This document shows, in pieces, positions 44,325 through 57,934 of a stretch of DNA of 64,000 bases. The notes under the pieces were generated by a model. The model did not search any database, was not told the origin of the DNA, and was given only the letters and a program-made list of their open reading frames with translations. Each line of letters starts with the position of its first letter. The first letter of the stretch is position 1. The DNA is from Panax quinquefolius (lineage: Eukaryota > Streptophyta > Magnoliopsida > Apiales > Araliaceae): positions 186,001-250,000 of the forward strand of contig JAINUW010000294.1 of the NCBI GenBank assembly GCA_020205615.1. The letters are read 5' to 3'. The translations under genes were made by a program, and so were the position numbers.

Positions 44325-46017
44325 ACCTCCCTTTCTTATGAAATTTTGTCCTCGAAATTGACGTACGTAGGACATGCTCCTTCCTATCCAAGATCTTGAC
44401 TGGTACCTCCTTGTACGTTAAGTCTTCGGCTATCTCGTCCGGTTCTAACTCAATAATGTGGTTCGGGTTGTCCACATATTTACGTAACATCGATACGCGA
44501 AAAACGTTATGAGCACGCATCATACTTAGCGGTAAAATGTGTCTATAGGCCACAGTTCCTATTCGATCGAGAATTTCAAATGGGCTAATAAATCTCAAGG
44601 TTTGAGCTTTCTTCACATCGCCGATTCTCGCTTTTGGAATAACGACTTCTTGCATCTTCTTCTTCATATTCATCAATTCTAGGTATGTAGCTTGAGCATC
44701 TTTAAATTTATCGATTTAAGTCGATTCTAATCGTATATTTACTATCTTCACGTAGGTTTATATATTCGCACTTGTAAACGCATACGATCTTCTGCTCAAC
44801 GCGTCAGCTACCACGTTCGCTTTTTCTACGATGGTATTGAATGGTATAATCGTAATCTTCAACAGCTCGAGCCAACGTCTTTGGCGCATGATACTATCGT
44901 TTTATGTGAAGAAATATTTAAGGGTTGAAGAAATGGGTTTTGTACTAGGGTCAATACAAAATTTGATTTCACGTTCTAGGGTAGGCTAAGAAGTCTTCAA
45001 GAATACGTCAAGAAATTTATTAACAATAGAAATGTCATTCAAAACTGTGACTCTCATCCAATACTTTGATAGCACATGTAATGAAGGTTTCTCCTAATGG
45101 AGTTTCAACCGATAAGTCAAAGTCTAAACTCTCCGAAGTCAAATTTAAACGTTGAGCGCAAACAAGAGATATAAAAGAATTGGTAGAACCGATATCGAGT
45201 AAGGTATAAATTTTGCAAAGATTTATAATTAACTACCCGTGATAACTTCGTTCGATTCCTCGTCAGGGTAATTCAAAACTCGATGCTAGATTCTCCCAAA
45301 TGCTGTCGAAAAAGAGAAATACATATCATCTATTTTAGCCTTCTTAGACCAAAATTCTCTTTCTACAATATCAACGCGTCGTGCGGCTTTTACCCATTCA
45401 CCTTTCATTCTCACTCATTCAGTTGTTTCTTCTTTCAGTTGCTCCTTGACATTTGAATTCTCAGATTCCAGCTTTAATATCGTATACTCTGCCAAAGAGT
45501 GCTTCTGTTCAACCATCGCACATCGGGTAATACAATTTTGAATTGTTGCATCCCTTTGTTCCACGACCACCTGCCATTCTTCAGCCTGCTCTTCTAACTT
45601 ATGAATACGATTTTCCAATTCTACATTTGGATCAATAAGTTCTTCTAATAAATCATCCTCAGGTTCCTCTTCTTCCTCACTCTCGGGCCATACCTTTGCG
45701 ACTAGCTTGAGTGCAACTTTTAATTCCTCAATCACCACATGGATATCTCTAATCACATTAACTTTGGTTGACGATTATATAGGTGTCTCCACGGTCTCAT
45801 TCACTCCATTTTTAACATTCTCATTCGACATTCTCAAATCGCCTTATAAAACAAGGGTTAATTTAACAAATTAACAAATCACATAATACCCTATATTATG
45901 GTGACCAACAAATAAGCTTAGGTAGGACACACTAGCGAAGGATTTACTCGTCTCTCCCCTCCTAGTTCTATTCCCCGATCTCCGCCAGAGATCATATCCC
46001 TAAGCTTTGATACCAAC
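44325..46017 (-). pseudogene. B array internal region I2 (best-preserved gag-like remnant)
   Basis: Integrase C-terminal remnant at 44325-44676 (EVVIPKARIGDVKKAQTLRF, YRHILPLSMMRAHNVFR). The upstream linker is readable as IVNIRLESTLIDKFKDAQ in a neighbouring frame. Protease remnant around 45160-45250. Gag-like frame 45415-45756: ESEEEEEPEDDLLEEL, then a long heptad pattern (NVELENRIHKLEEQAEEWQ, then LKLESENSNVKEQLKEE), suggesting a coiled coil over more than 60 residues. Left half of the 4.66 kb duplicated unit. Confidence 0.82.
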
Positions 46018-46176
46018 TGTGACGCCCCCAAAATAGGTCCAATCCAACCAACCCATTCTGAGTCGCCGAATATATATTACGAAACAACTACAACTTTATT
46101 AATACAATTGTCGTTGCAAAATACGAACAACACTTAAACTGTGAGTTTAAATACAAATATTGTCATCTAGACAATA
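46018..46176 (-). repeat. B LTR fragment p3 (159 bp)
   Basis: The first 159 bp of a B LTR, ending in CAATA just before a new LTR start (TGTGACGCCC at 46177). It is the duplicate of p4 (50682-50839), where the same break is the left flank of a nested LTR. Confidence 0.88.
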
Positions 46177-48989
46177 TGTGACGCCCCCAAAATAGGTATA
46201 CAACACCCATTCTGAGTCGTCAAAATACATGGTACAGAAACAACTAAAACTTTATTAATACAACATAAAAACTGTTAGTTTAATAAATACAAATATTGTC
46301 ATCTAGACAATATCCACACTCAAATAAGTCCTCATTATAATTATTGATACACTATTTTATAGAATAGTGAGGACTACTAGAACCACTTCTAGAACCATCA
46401 TTCCACACCCCGACTAGTACTCGCTAAATTCTCGCCTCCTAAGAAGAAAAATGGAACAACAAGGAAAAAGGGTGAGCTCAACTAGCCCAGTAAAGAACAT
46501 TATGACTATGATAATATAGAACAAATTATCGTTAATCCTCAACAGGGAAAAATCTAATAGAATACAATAGACAACCAGTTTTAAATCAATCTTCGCAGCG
46601 GAAATAATAATTCATTAGAAAAGTTAAGTAGAGAATGCAAACTACTATCTTCTATATATGAATTTAAAAGTTCATCGTCGATATTTTATCCTCGTAACAT
46701 CAATCAATATATATCCGAATCAAATATTCATTTTTGCACTACTGCCAAAGATATTCATCGATTGGTCATGTTCATCTAAACACTGCACATCTTTGCACTA
46801 CGGGCCAAAGATATTAATCAGTCGGTCATGTTGATTTCAACACCTGTTCATCTTTGCACTACGAGCCAAAGATATTCATTAAGAAATCATTTATCTTTGC
46901 ACTACAGGCCAAAGATATTTATTAATATCATCATTTAGGACTGAGGATGATGAAATATATTTTAAAGAAAACGAATCCAGTGAAACAAAAGAACAAGTAT
47001 TAAGGATTCGTACTTTAAATAATCCCAGTTCAAAAATACTTCATAAATAACCAGATTAGAGTAAAATTCAAGAATGAAGATCAAAACATAGATCCAATCA
47101 AAGATAGGAATCATAATAGACAATCTTGGACACAGAAAAGAAAATTTAATTTTTATGTGAATAGTGTCGTATTCGTGAATAGTGCCGTATACGTGAATAG
47201 TGCCGTATACGTGAATAATAACTTCGACCTGAAAAGATAGAAATTTCACAAAAAAACATCATCACGCTTCGTGAATAGTACTCATGAATAGTAACTCGTG
47301 AATAGTAACTCATGAATAGTAACTCGTGAATAGTAACTCATGAATAGTAACCCCGACATGAAAAAGTTTCAAATTTGATAAAAATTTCCAACCAATATTT
47401 CGGCATAATGATATTGAAGAAATAATATCATTTTCGAATAAAATAACATCCCTTACCTCAGAAAGAATAGTACTTCTGACTCGAATACTAGATATAGTGC
47501 TGAAAGAACTTGCACCGTATAGCAATACTCAAAGTACTAAAATACTCACAAATACGCTCGATATTATAGAGAGAGAAAGAGAGATAAATCTTTAGTTTCT
47601 GGTGTGATTTTCAATTCTAACCTAAGCATCCTATTTATAGGAAAATGCTTAGAACACCAAAGCAGAAAATTTAATATAATATTAATATTTAAAAAAAAAA
47701 TTCCTACGCCTACTTTGAAAATCGGATTTCAGCCATTTGCAATACATGGGGGGCCAACCAAAACAATAAAAAAGTTTTTCTAACTATAAATATTTTAAAC
47801 TTCCAAAAATCAATTATTCTAGAACCTCAGAACTTCAATAATTCATAATAAATAGTCCTTTTATCAGAAAATTCGAATCTCGCGACTTTGAATAGGAAAT
47901 TCAATTCTCTACAACTTTGCAGAAGAAGGTTTTTCCAAATTCCAAACAGAAATTGACCGAAATCCATAAACGGGCGATTTTATGTTTATAATCAAATTTC
48001 AGTCAAGAAATGGGTCCACCAACATGTTTAACATGTTTTAAACAACTTTTGCAACAAAAATACTCTTCCTTCTCATATACTCATATATCCCACATTCATT
48101 GTAAAACATCACCATTATTATATTATTAAAATATAATAATAAATTATTTTATCAGAAAAGATAAAATATCATTTTTTAACAATTTACACTTTAAAAATTT
48201 TCTCCATCTATATCCACATAAAATCAATATTTTCCTCATCAAATAAATCAATAATTAATTATTCACAAATAATATTACAGAATCACAAGATCTTGCAACG
48301 GTAGTTCCCTCAGAAAGAGGGGCTTTCAATAAGAATTTTCTCCTTCTCATGCCTTGCAATTAAGTGACCAAACATCTCCTTAGACAGGACTTTCTAGACA
48401 TTGCCAATAATGTTCTCTAATAATATTATTCAAATAATATGAATTATTGCCCCGATAATGGAAAATACTGTGTAGTGACAATTATTGAAACAACAAGAAT
48501 ATAAAATATCAACGCAGCAATTATTGAAACAATAAATAAAATAAAATAATGAAGAATTATTCGTGAACGATTATTGAGTAGTGCCTTCTTACGTAAGAAT
48601 CAATAATTGGTGCAATACTGTAAAGCATCTTGACAACAACACGACATCGTGTTTTAACCACCGGGTATTCCAACAAGTGTTAATTCAGAATAACTACGTC
48701 GTTATTTATAAACAACTTATACTTGTCGTTTTCTTCATCCAATCGCTTTTCATTATGGGGCCCACATAAATTTGCGCTGGCCGCATACGAATATTCCCCG
48801 ACAGTAAGAGTATTCCACGACCAAACGAATATTCCCCGACAACAATGAATATTTTATAAACACTTGCTTCTTAAAAATATCTCCGCATTTTACCCATAAC
48901 TAACCACATTAATCAAATCAACCCCTTACTATTTCAAAATAATAATTAGAGAAATTAAATCTTTATTTATAAAAAGTTGGGGTCTTACA
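46177..48989 (-). repeat. B array LTR L3, chimeric
   Basis: A 2813 bp LTR. From its left end to about 48403 it agrees with L4 in diagnostic variants: AGGTATACAACACCC at the start, an A-run followed by TTCCTACGCCTAC near 47697, ATGGGGGGCCAAC near 47748, GACAGGAC near 48384. From about 48415 on it agrees with L2 (GTTCTCTAATAAT, CGCAGCAATTATTG, GACAGTAAGAGTATTCC). It is therefore a recombinant of those two types. No gene. Confidence 0.88.
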
Positions 48990-50681
48990 ACCTCCCTTTC
49001 TTATGAAATTTTGTCCTCGAAATTGACGTACGTAGGACATGCTCCTTCCTATCCAAGATCTTGACTGGTACCTCCTTGTACGTTAAGTCTTCGGCTATCT
49101 CGTCCGGTTCTAACTCAATAATGTGGTTCGGGTTGTCCACATATTTACGTAACATCGATACGCAAAAAACGTTATGAGCACGCATCATACTTAGCGGTAA
49201 AATGTGTCTATAGGCCACAGTTCCTATTCGATCGAGAATTTCAAATGGGCTAATAAATCTCAAGGTTTGAGCTTTCTTCACATCGCCGATTCCCGCTTTT
49301 GAAATAACGACTTCTTGCATCTTCTTCTTCATATTCATCAATTCTAGGTATGTAGCTTGAGCATCTTTAAATTTATCGATTTAAGTCGATTCTAATCGTA
49401 TATTTACTATCTTCACGTAGGTTTATATATTCGCACTTGTAAACGCATACGATCTTACGCTTCAACGCTACGCCTACCACGCTCGCTTTTTCTACGATGG
49501 TATTGAATGGTATAATCGTAATCTTCAATAATTTTCGAGCCAACGTCTTTGGCGCATGATACTATCGTTTTATGTGAAGAAATATTTAAGGGTTGAAGAA
49601 ATGGGTTTTGTACTAGGGTCAATACAAAATTTGATTTCACGTTCTAGGGTAGGCTAAGAAGTCTTCAAGAATACGTCAAGAAATTTATTAACAATAGAAA
49701 TGTCATTCAAAACTGTGACTCTCATCCAAGACTTTGATAGCACATGTAATGAAGGTTTCTCCTAATGGAGTTTCAACCGATAAGTCAAAGTCTAAACTCT
49801 CCGGAGTCAAATTTAAACGTTGAGCGCAAAGATATAAAAGAATTGGTAGAACCGATATCGAGTAAGGTATAAATTTTGCAAAGATTTATAATTAACTACC
49901 CGTGATAACTTCGTTCGATTCCTCGTCAGGGTAATTCAAAACTTGATGCTAGATTCTCTCAAATGCTGTCGAAAAAGAGAAATACATATCATCTATTTTA
50001 GCCTTCTTAGAACAAAATTCTCTTTCTACAATATCAACGCATCGTGCGGCTTTTACCCATGCATCTTTCATTCTCACTCATTCAGTTGTTTCTTCTTTCA
50101 GTTGCTCCTTGACATTTGAATTCTCAGATTCCAACTTTAATATCGATATCGCCAAAGAGTGCTTCATTCAACCTTCGCACATCGGGTAATACAATTTTGA
50201 ATTGTTGCATCCCTTTGTTCCACGCACCACCGCCGCCGCTTCTTCAAATTTCGCTTCTTTAACTTATGAATACGATTTTCCAATTCTACATTTTGATCAA
50301 TAAGTTCTTCTAATAAATCATCCTCAGGTTCCTCTTCTTCCTCACTCTCAGTTGCTACCTTTGCGACTAGCTTGAGTGCAACTTTTAATTCCTCAATCAC
50401 CACATGGATATCTCTAATCACATTAACCTGGTTGATGATTATAGGTGTCTCCACAGTCTCATTCACTCCATTTTTAACATTCTCAGTCGACATTCTCAAA
50501 TACTGCCATAAAACAAGGGTTAATTTAACAAATTAACAAATCACATAATACCCCTATATTATGACTGACCAACAAATAAGCTTAGGTAGGACACACTAGC
50601 GAAGGATTTACTCGTCTCTCCCCTCCTAGTTCTATTCCCCGATCTCCGCCAGAGATCATATCCCTAAGCTTTGATACCAAC
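48990..50681 (-). pseudogene. B array internal region I3
   Basis: Near-identical repeat of I2. Integrase C-terminus 48990-49341; protease remnant near 49850; gag-like remnant 50164-50499 (start MRMSTENVKNGVNETVET, acidic run ESEEEEEPEDD). A local scramble at 50230-50275 (HKLKKRNLKKRRR where I2 has HKLEEQAEEWQ) is confined to a CG/CAG-rich patch. The primer-binding site variant TGGTATCAAAGC lies at its right end. Confidence 0.82.
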
Positions 50682-50839
50682 TGTGACGCCCCCAAAATAG
50701 GTCCAATCCAACCAACCCATTCTGAGTCGCCGAATATATGGTACAGAAACAACTACAACTTTATTAATACAATTGTCGTGCAAAATACGACAACACTTAA
50801 ACTGTGAGTTTAAATACAAATACTGTCATCTAGACAATA
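50682..50839 (-). repeat. B LTR fragment p4 (158 bp)
   Basis: The start of a B LTR whose continuation is r5 at 53644. It ends in CAATA (50835-50839), repeated at 53644-53648, showing that L4 inserted here. Confidence 0.9.
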
Positions 50840-53643
50840 TGTGACGCCCCCAAAATAGGTATACAACACCCATTCTGAGTCGTCAAAATACATGGTACAG
50901 AAACAACTAAAACTTTATTAATACAACATAAAAACTGTTAGTTTAATAAATACAAATATTGTCATCTAGACAATATCCACACTCAAATAAGTCCTCATTA
51001 CAATTATTGATACACTATTTTATAGAATAGTGAGGACTACTAGAACCACTTCTAGAACCATCATTCCACACCCCGACTAGTACTCGCTAAATTCTCGCCT
51101 CCTAAAAAGAAAAATGGAACAACAAGGAAAAAGGGTGAGCTCAACTAGCCCAGTAAAGAACATTATGACTACGATAATATAGAACAAATTATCGTTAATC
51201 CTCAACAGGGAAAAATCTAATAGAATACAATAGACAACCAGTTTTAAATCAATCTTCGCAGCGGAAATAATAATTCATTAGAAAAGTTAAGTAGAGAATG
51301 CAAACTACTATCTTCTATATATGAATTTAAAAGTTCATCGTCGATATTTTATCCCTATAACATCAATCAATAAATATCTGGAATCAAATATTCATTTTTG
51401 CACTACAGGCCAAAGATATTCATCAGTTGGTCATGTTCATCCAAACACCTGTTCATCTTTGCACTACGGGCCAAAGATATTAATCAGTCGGTCATGTTGA
51501 TCTCAACACCTGTTCATCTTTGCACTACGAGCCAAAGATATTCATTAAGAAATCATTTATCTTTGCACTACAGGCCAAAGATATTCAGTAATATCATCAT
51601 TTAGGACTGAGGATGATGAAATATATTTTAAAGAAAACGAATCCAGTGAAACAAAAGAACAAGTATTAAGGATTCGTACTTTAAATAATCCCAGTTCAAA
51701 AATATTTCATAAATAACCAGATTAGAGTAAAATTCAAGAATGAAGATCAAAACATAGATCCAATCAAAGATAGGAATCATAATAGACAATCTTGGACACA
51801 GAAAAGAAAATTTAATTTTTCGTGAATAAGGTCGTGATTCGTGAATAAGTGTCGATACGTGAATAGTGCCAGATACGTGAATAATAACTCGCACGAAAAG
51901 ATAGAAATTTCACAAAAAATATCATCACGCTTCGTGAATAGTACTCATGAATAGTAACTTCGTGAATAGTAACTCATGAATAGTAACTCGTGAATAGTAA
52001 CTCATGAATAGTAACCCAACATGAAAAAGTTTCAAATTTGATAAAAATTTCCAACCAATATTTCGGCATAATGATATTGAAGAAATAATATCATTTTCGA
52101 ATAAAATAACATCCCTTACCTCAGAAAGAATAGTACTTCTGACTCGAATACTAGATATAGTGCTGAAAGAATTTGCACCGTATAGCAATACTCAAAGTAC
52201 TAAAATACTCACAAATACGCTCGATATTATAGAGAGAGAAAGAGAGATAAATCTTTAGTTTCTGGTGTGATTTTCAATTCTAACCTAAGCATCCTATTTA
52301 TAGGAAAATGCTTAGAACACCAAAGCAGAAAATTTAATATAATATTAATATTTTAAAAAAAAATTCCTACGCCTACTTTGAAAATCGGATTTCAGCCATT
52401 TGCAATACATGGGGGGCCAACTAAAACAATAAAAAAGTTTTTCTAACTATAAATATTTTAAACTTCCAAAAATCAATTATTTCGAACCTCGTAACTTCAA
52501 TAATTCATAATAAATAGTCCTTTTATTAGAAAATTCGAATCTCGCGACTTTGAATAGGAAATTCAATTCTCTACAACTTTGCAGAAGAAGGTTTTTCCAA
52601 ATTCCAAACAGAAATTGACCGAAATCCATAAACGGGCGATTTTACAAGCTATAATCAAATTTCAGTCAAGAAATGGGTCCACCAACATGTTTAACATGTT
52701 TTAAACAACTTTTGCAACAAAAATACTCTTCCTCCTCATATACTCATATATCCCACATTCATTGTAAAACATCACCATTATTATATTATTAAAATATAAT
52801 AATAAATTATTTTATCAGAAAAGATAAAATATCATTTTTTAACAATTTAAACTTTAAAAATTTTCTCCATCTATATCCACATAAAATCAATATTTTCCTC
52901 ATCATATAAATCAATAATTAATTATTCACAAATAATATTACAGAATCACAAGATTGCAACCGTGTAGCTCCTCAGAAAGAGGGGCTTTCAATAAGAATTT
53001 TCCTTCATGGCCTTGCAATTAGTTGACCAAACATCTCCTTAGACAGGACTTTCTAGACATTGCCAATAATGTTATATAATAATATTATTCAAATAATATG
53101 AAATATTGTCTCGATAATGGAAAATACCGTAGTGACAATTATTGAAATAATGATAATATAAAATATCAACGCAACAATTATTGAATCAATAAAATAAAAT
53201 CTTTGAACAAGAATTATCGTAACGATTATCGAGTAGTGCCTTCTTACGTAAAAATCAACAATTGGTGCAATACCGTAGCATCGTGTAACAACGCCAGACA
53301 TCGTGTGTTTTAACCTTTGGGTATTCCAACAAGTTGTTAACTGTGAATAACTACGCCGTTATTTATAAAAAACTTATACTTGTCGTTTTCTTCATCCAAT
53401 CGATTTCCGTTATGGGGCCCACACAAGGCTGTGCCATTGTACGAATATTCCCCGACAATAAGAATATTCCATGACCAAACGAATATTCCCCGACAACAAT
53501 GAATATTTTTTAACCACTTGCTTCTTAAAAATATTTGCGCATTTTACCCATAACTAACCACATTAATCAAATCAACCCTTACTATTTCAAAATAATAAAT
53601 AGAGGAAACTAAATTTCATTTATTAATAATTTTGGGTCTTAAA
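50840..53643 (-). repeat. B solo LTR L4 nested in another B LTR
   Basis: A 2804 bp LTR bracketed by CAATA duplications. The left end is canonical (TGTGACGCCC); the right end is TCTTAAA instead of TCTTACA. It lacks an internal region, so it is a solo LTR produced by recombination between the LTRs of a former nested element. Hairpins at 51395-51585. No gene. Confidence 0.88.
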
Positions 53644-56276
53644 CAATATCCACACTCAAATAAGTCCTCATTATAATTATTAATACACTATTTTACAGAA
53701 TAGTGAGGACTACTAGAACCACTTCTAGAACCATCATTCCACACCCCGGCTAGTACTCGCTACATTCTCGCCTCCTGAGAAGAAAAATGGAACAACAAGG
53801 AAAAGGGTGAGCTCAACTAGCCCAGTAAAGAACATTATGACTAAGATAATGTACAACAAATTATCCTTAGTCTTCAACAGGGAAAAATCTGATAGAATAC
53901 AATAGAAAACAAGTTTTAGATCAATAACTGCAGTGAAAACAACAATTCATTAGAAGAGTTAAATAGAGAATAAAATCTACTATCTTCTATATATGAATTT
54001 AAAAGTTCATCCTTGATATATTATCCCTGTAACATCAATCAATATATATCTGGAATCAAATATTCATCTTTGCACTACAGGCCAAAGATATTCATCAGTT
54101 GGTCATGTTCATATAAACACCTGTAAATCTTTGCACTACGGGCCAAAGATATTCATCAGAAATCATTCATCTTTGCACTACAGGCCAAAGATATTCATCA
54201 GAAATCATTCAACTTTGCACTACAGGCCAAAGATATTCAGTTATATCATCATTTAGGACTGAGGATGATGGAAAATATTTTAAAGAAAACGAATCCAGTG
54301 AAACAAAAGAACAAATATTAAGGATTCGTACTTTACACAATCCAAGTTCAAAAATACTTCATAAATAACCAAAGTGAAGTAAAATTCAAGAATGAAGACC
54401 AAAACATAGATCCAATTAAAGATAGGAATCATAACAGACAATCTTGGACGCAAAAAAAAAATTTAAGTTTTCTGTGAATAGTGTCGTATACGTGAATAGT
54501 GTCATATACGTGAATAGTGTCGTATACTTGAATAGTAACTCCGACACTAAAAGATAGAAATTTCACAAAAAAAATCATCATGCTTCGTGAATAGTACTCG
54601 TGAATAGTAACTCATGAATAGTAACTCGTAAATAGTAACTCATGAATAGTAACCCCGACATGAAAAAGTTCTAAATTTGATAAAAAGTTCCAACCAATAT
54701 TTCGACATAATGATATTGAAGAAATAATATCACTTACGAAGAAAATAACATCCCTTACCTCAAAAGACATGAGACTTTTAATCGGAATATCGAATATAGT
54801 GTCAAGGAACTTGCACCAGATATAGCAACACTCAAAGTATCAAAATACTCACAAGAATACGCTCGATAATATAGAGAGAGAAAGAGAGAGAAAACTTCAG
54901 TTTCTGGTGTGATTTTTAATTCTAACCTAAGCACCCTATTTATAGGAAATTGCTTAGAACACCAAAGCAGAAAATTTAATAAAATAATATAATAATTAAA
55001 CAATTTCAAGACCACCTTAGACCAACTGAATTCAGCACATTTATAAAACATGTGTAGCCCAAAAAAACGTTTTTCTTAAAATAATTATTTAAAACTTCCA
55101 AAAATCAATTATTCTAGAATTTTGGAACTTCAATAATTCATAATAAATATCCCTTTTATCAAAAAAATTCGAACCTCATTTTTTGTCCATAGGAAATTCC
55201 ATTCTCTACAACTTTGCAGAAGAAAAGTTTTCCAAATTCCAAACAGAAATTGACCGAAATCCACAAACGGGTGATTTTACAATCTATAATCAAATTTCAG
55301 TCAAGAAATGGGGTCCACCGACACACAAAACATGTGTTAATCATTTAATGCAACAAAAATACTCTTCCTCCTCATATACTCATGTATCCCACATTCATTG
55401 TAAAAATATCACCATTATTATATAATATAATAAAATATTATTTTATCAGAAAAGATAAAATATCAATTTTTTAACAATTGTCACTTTAAAAATTTTCTCC
55501 ATCTATATCCACATAAAATCAATATTTTCCTCATCATATAAATCAATAATTAATTATTCACAAATAATATTATGTAATCACAATATCGACAACCAAGCAG
55601 TTCCCTAAGAAAGAGGGGCTTTCAATAAGAATTTCTCCTTCATGGCCAGCGCAATTAGCAACCAAACCTCTCCTTGAAGATGTAACTTTCTAGACATTGC
55701 CAATAGTGTTAGCTAATTATATTATTCAAATAATATGAATTATTGTCTCGATAATGGTCGTAGTAGTGACAATTATTGAAACAACAAGAATATAAAATAT
55801 CAATGCAAAGAATTATCGAATCAATAAAATAAAATATTGAACAAGAATTATCGTGAACGATTATCGAGTAGTGCCTTTCACGTAAGAATCAATAATTGGT
55901 GCAATACCGTGCTATCGTCGAACAACGATATTATCGTGTTTTAACCACCGGGTATTCCAACAAAGTGTTAACTGTGAATAACTACGCAAGTTATTTATAA
56001 ACAACTTATACTTGCTGTTTTCTTCATCCAATCGCTTTTCATTATGGGGCCCACATAAGTCACATGCCATTGCATTTAATATTCCCGACAAGAAGAATAT
56101 TCCACGACCAAACGAATATTCCCCGACAACAATGAATATTTTATAACCACTTGCTTCTTAAAAATATTTGCACATTTTACCCATAACTAACCACATTAAT
56201 CAAATCAACCCCTTACTATTTCAAAATAATAATTAGAGAAATTAAATCTTTATTTATAAAAAGTTGGGGTCTTACA
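53644..56276 (-). repeat. B LTR remainder r5
   Basis: Begins CAATATCCACACTCAAATAA, i.e. from base ~159 of a B LTR, and ends canonically at 56276 before TCTAA. With p4 it reconstitutes the outer right LTR of the array (element 5' end), the counterpart of 7155-9954, which has no nested insert. No gene. Confidence 0.88.
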
Positions 56277-57892
56277 TCTAACATGTAGATATGATAGAGT
56301 ACTAGTACATAGATGTGTAGGGATTTGGGCGTAAATGTAAAGGCGTAGCTTAGTTCAGTTCGCTAAGGGACAACAGCTTGTTGCAAGGCCGTCCCTAAGC
56401 CAAGACAAGGCGTAGTTGCGCCGTGTTGCAGTCTTAAATGACTTCTATTTTTGAACTCATGTTTGAAGCATGCCTATATGATTAATTTAACTTATCCTAC
56501 ATGATCAATATGCTATGTAATGCATTAAGAAGCATGCTATGTGATAGAGACAAATGTTGATCATAACTTCCAAATGTTAAGTCCAAAGAATGTTTTGAAG
56601 AAATAAAGCAATCAAGATGTTGTTGTGTTTGTGATGACTTACAAACTGAATTGTGCTATGAAAATATAGGGTAAGTGATGTGTATGAAGTGATAACTAAG
56701 TTAGACATTTATCTGTACGATGAACTTACCTATATTTGTTAGCTACTGAACATCCTGAACATATAATATGCTATAAATAGGATTCGAGAGTGTTGATTTC
56801 TTAACGTGGATAAACTACGCTTAAGGCAAGTATTCGAACACTACTTTACATTTTGCAAGTATTCTAACTCTTGTGTTACTTTATTCAATGAATATCGTAC
56901 ACATATCTCATTGAATGCAAGTTATCCTACTTATTCGTTCAATGGAGCTAGTTTGTTAAACTCTTGAGAAGACTATTATTCATGTGAACTTGGTATTATT
57001 CTTGAATATTATGAAAGTGTCTATGCCATTTGCTTCGACAAGACTATATGCATGTTTATAAAATTGTCCAAACCAATTGATTGGTGTGGAAATCTTGAAA
57101 ACTGAGTTGAACAACCCTTAAGGTAAGCAGAATGTATGTTGTTGGAAACCCCGACACATGAGTATATTATTACTTTGTGGTGTTATGCATAACTTAAAGT
57201 ATTTTATCGATCATCTATAGTACTTGATTCTTTTGGATTATCAGTTTAATATTGGTAATTCTAGTAGATGTTCAATAGTCCTTAGCGACTGCTTAGTATA
57301 AATTGTTATCCAGTCGAATACCTTGATAGTATTGGAATTCATATATGTCTGTTGATTTATATTAAATTATCATTCTTATTCTAAGAATTGTTTATATTCA
57401 TTGTTCATGATATTATTCTGAAACTCTGAACTATCTTAGAGATGATACTTCGATATTTCAAACTTGTGTTATAAAACTCCTTACCTTTGTTGTATATTAC
57501 TTGTTGGGCAATTTGTGCTCATTCTTACTTATTTAAAACCTTTTAGTTAAGGCAGAACAAGGAGGTGTCTCTCGGGACAGACAAGGGTAAGGCTACCGAC
57601 TAGCTTGTTCCTTTTATGCTTAAATCTATTATGTTGTATTAAGACTATTTTCAGACTATGTTTAAACTTAAGTAGGATTATTTAATACGTCTTTATTCGA
57701 TATTATTATGTAATCTATTATGCACTGTAGGTTGCGAGACTTGGGGGAATAATTATAATAAAACATTGTATATTATTCTAAATTAGATATTTTATTGTGA
57801 ATATGTAATTTTAGTTATTATGGTGTTACCATGGGAACATGACGAACCGAATTCGAGTGATTAAGTGGCGGTCAGAATTTGGGGGCGTCACA
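56277..57892 (+). repeat. Family-A 3' LTR, second copy, right part
   Basis: Counterpart of 9955-11569, starting with the second TCTAA and ending GGGGGCGTCACA at 57892. No gene seen. Confidence 0.92.
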
Positions 57893-57934
57893 ACATCTCG
57901 CCAGCGGAAAAATCACTCGGGGGAATGTGAATTC

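Larger units (their letters stand above)
37054..56276 (-). mobile_element. Tandem array of B elements: five LTR copies, three internal regions
   Basis: This 19,223 bp array lies between TCTAA duplications (37049-37053, 56277-56281). Order on the plus strand: LTR L1 37054-39835, internal I1 39836-41527, L2 41528-44324, I2 44325-46017, partial p3 46018-46176, L3 46177-48989, I3 48990-50681, partial p4 50682-50839, L4 50840-53643, remainder r5 53644-56276. All units point to the minus strand. I2-p3-L3 (4665 bp) and I3-p4-L4 (about 4654 bp) are a tandem duplication. p4, L4 and r5 form one LTR with a nested solo LTR (duplication CAATA). The array replaces the simple B1 element present at this site in block copy 1. 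Confidence 0.9.

Noticed and set aside
46018..50681. Reading p3-L3-I3 as a separate full B element nested at CAATA
   Set aside because: It would require two insertions at the same base of two LTRs with the same duplication; the chimeric L3 is better explained by unequal exchange.
2702..56276. Two independent B insertions at the same TCTAA site
   Set aside because: Both lie within long collinear blocks that also share the hAT-like insert and other joints, so duplication after a single insertion is far simpler.
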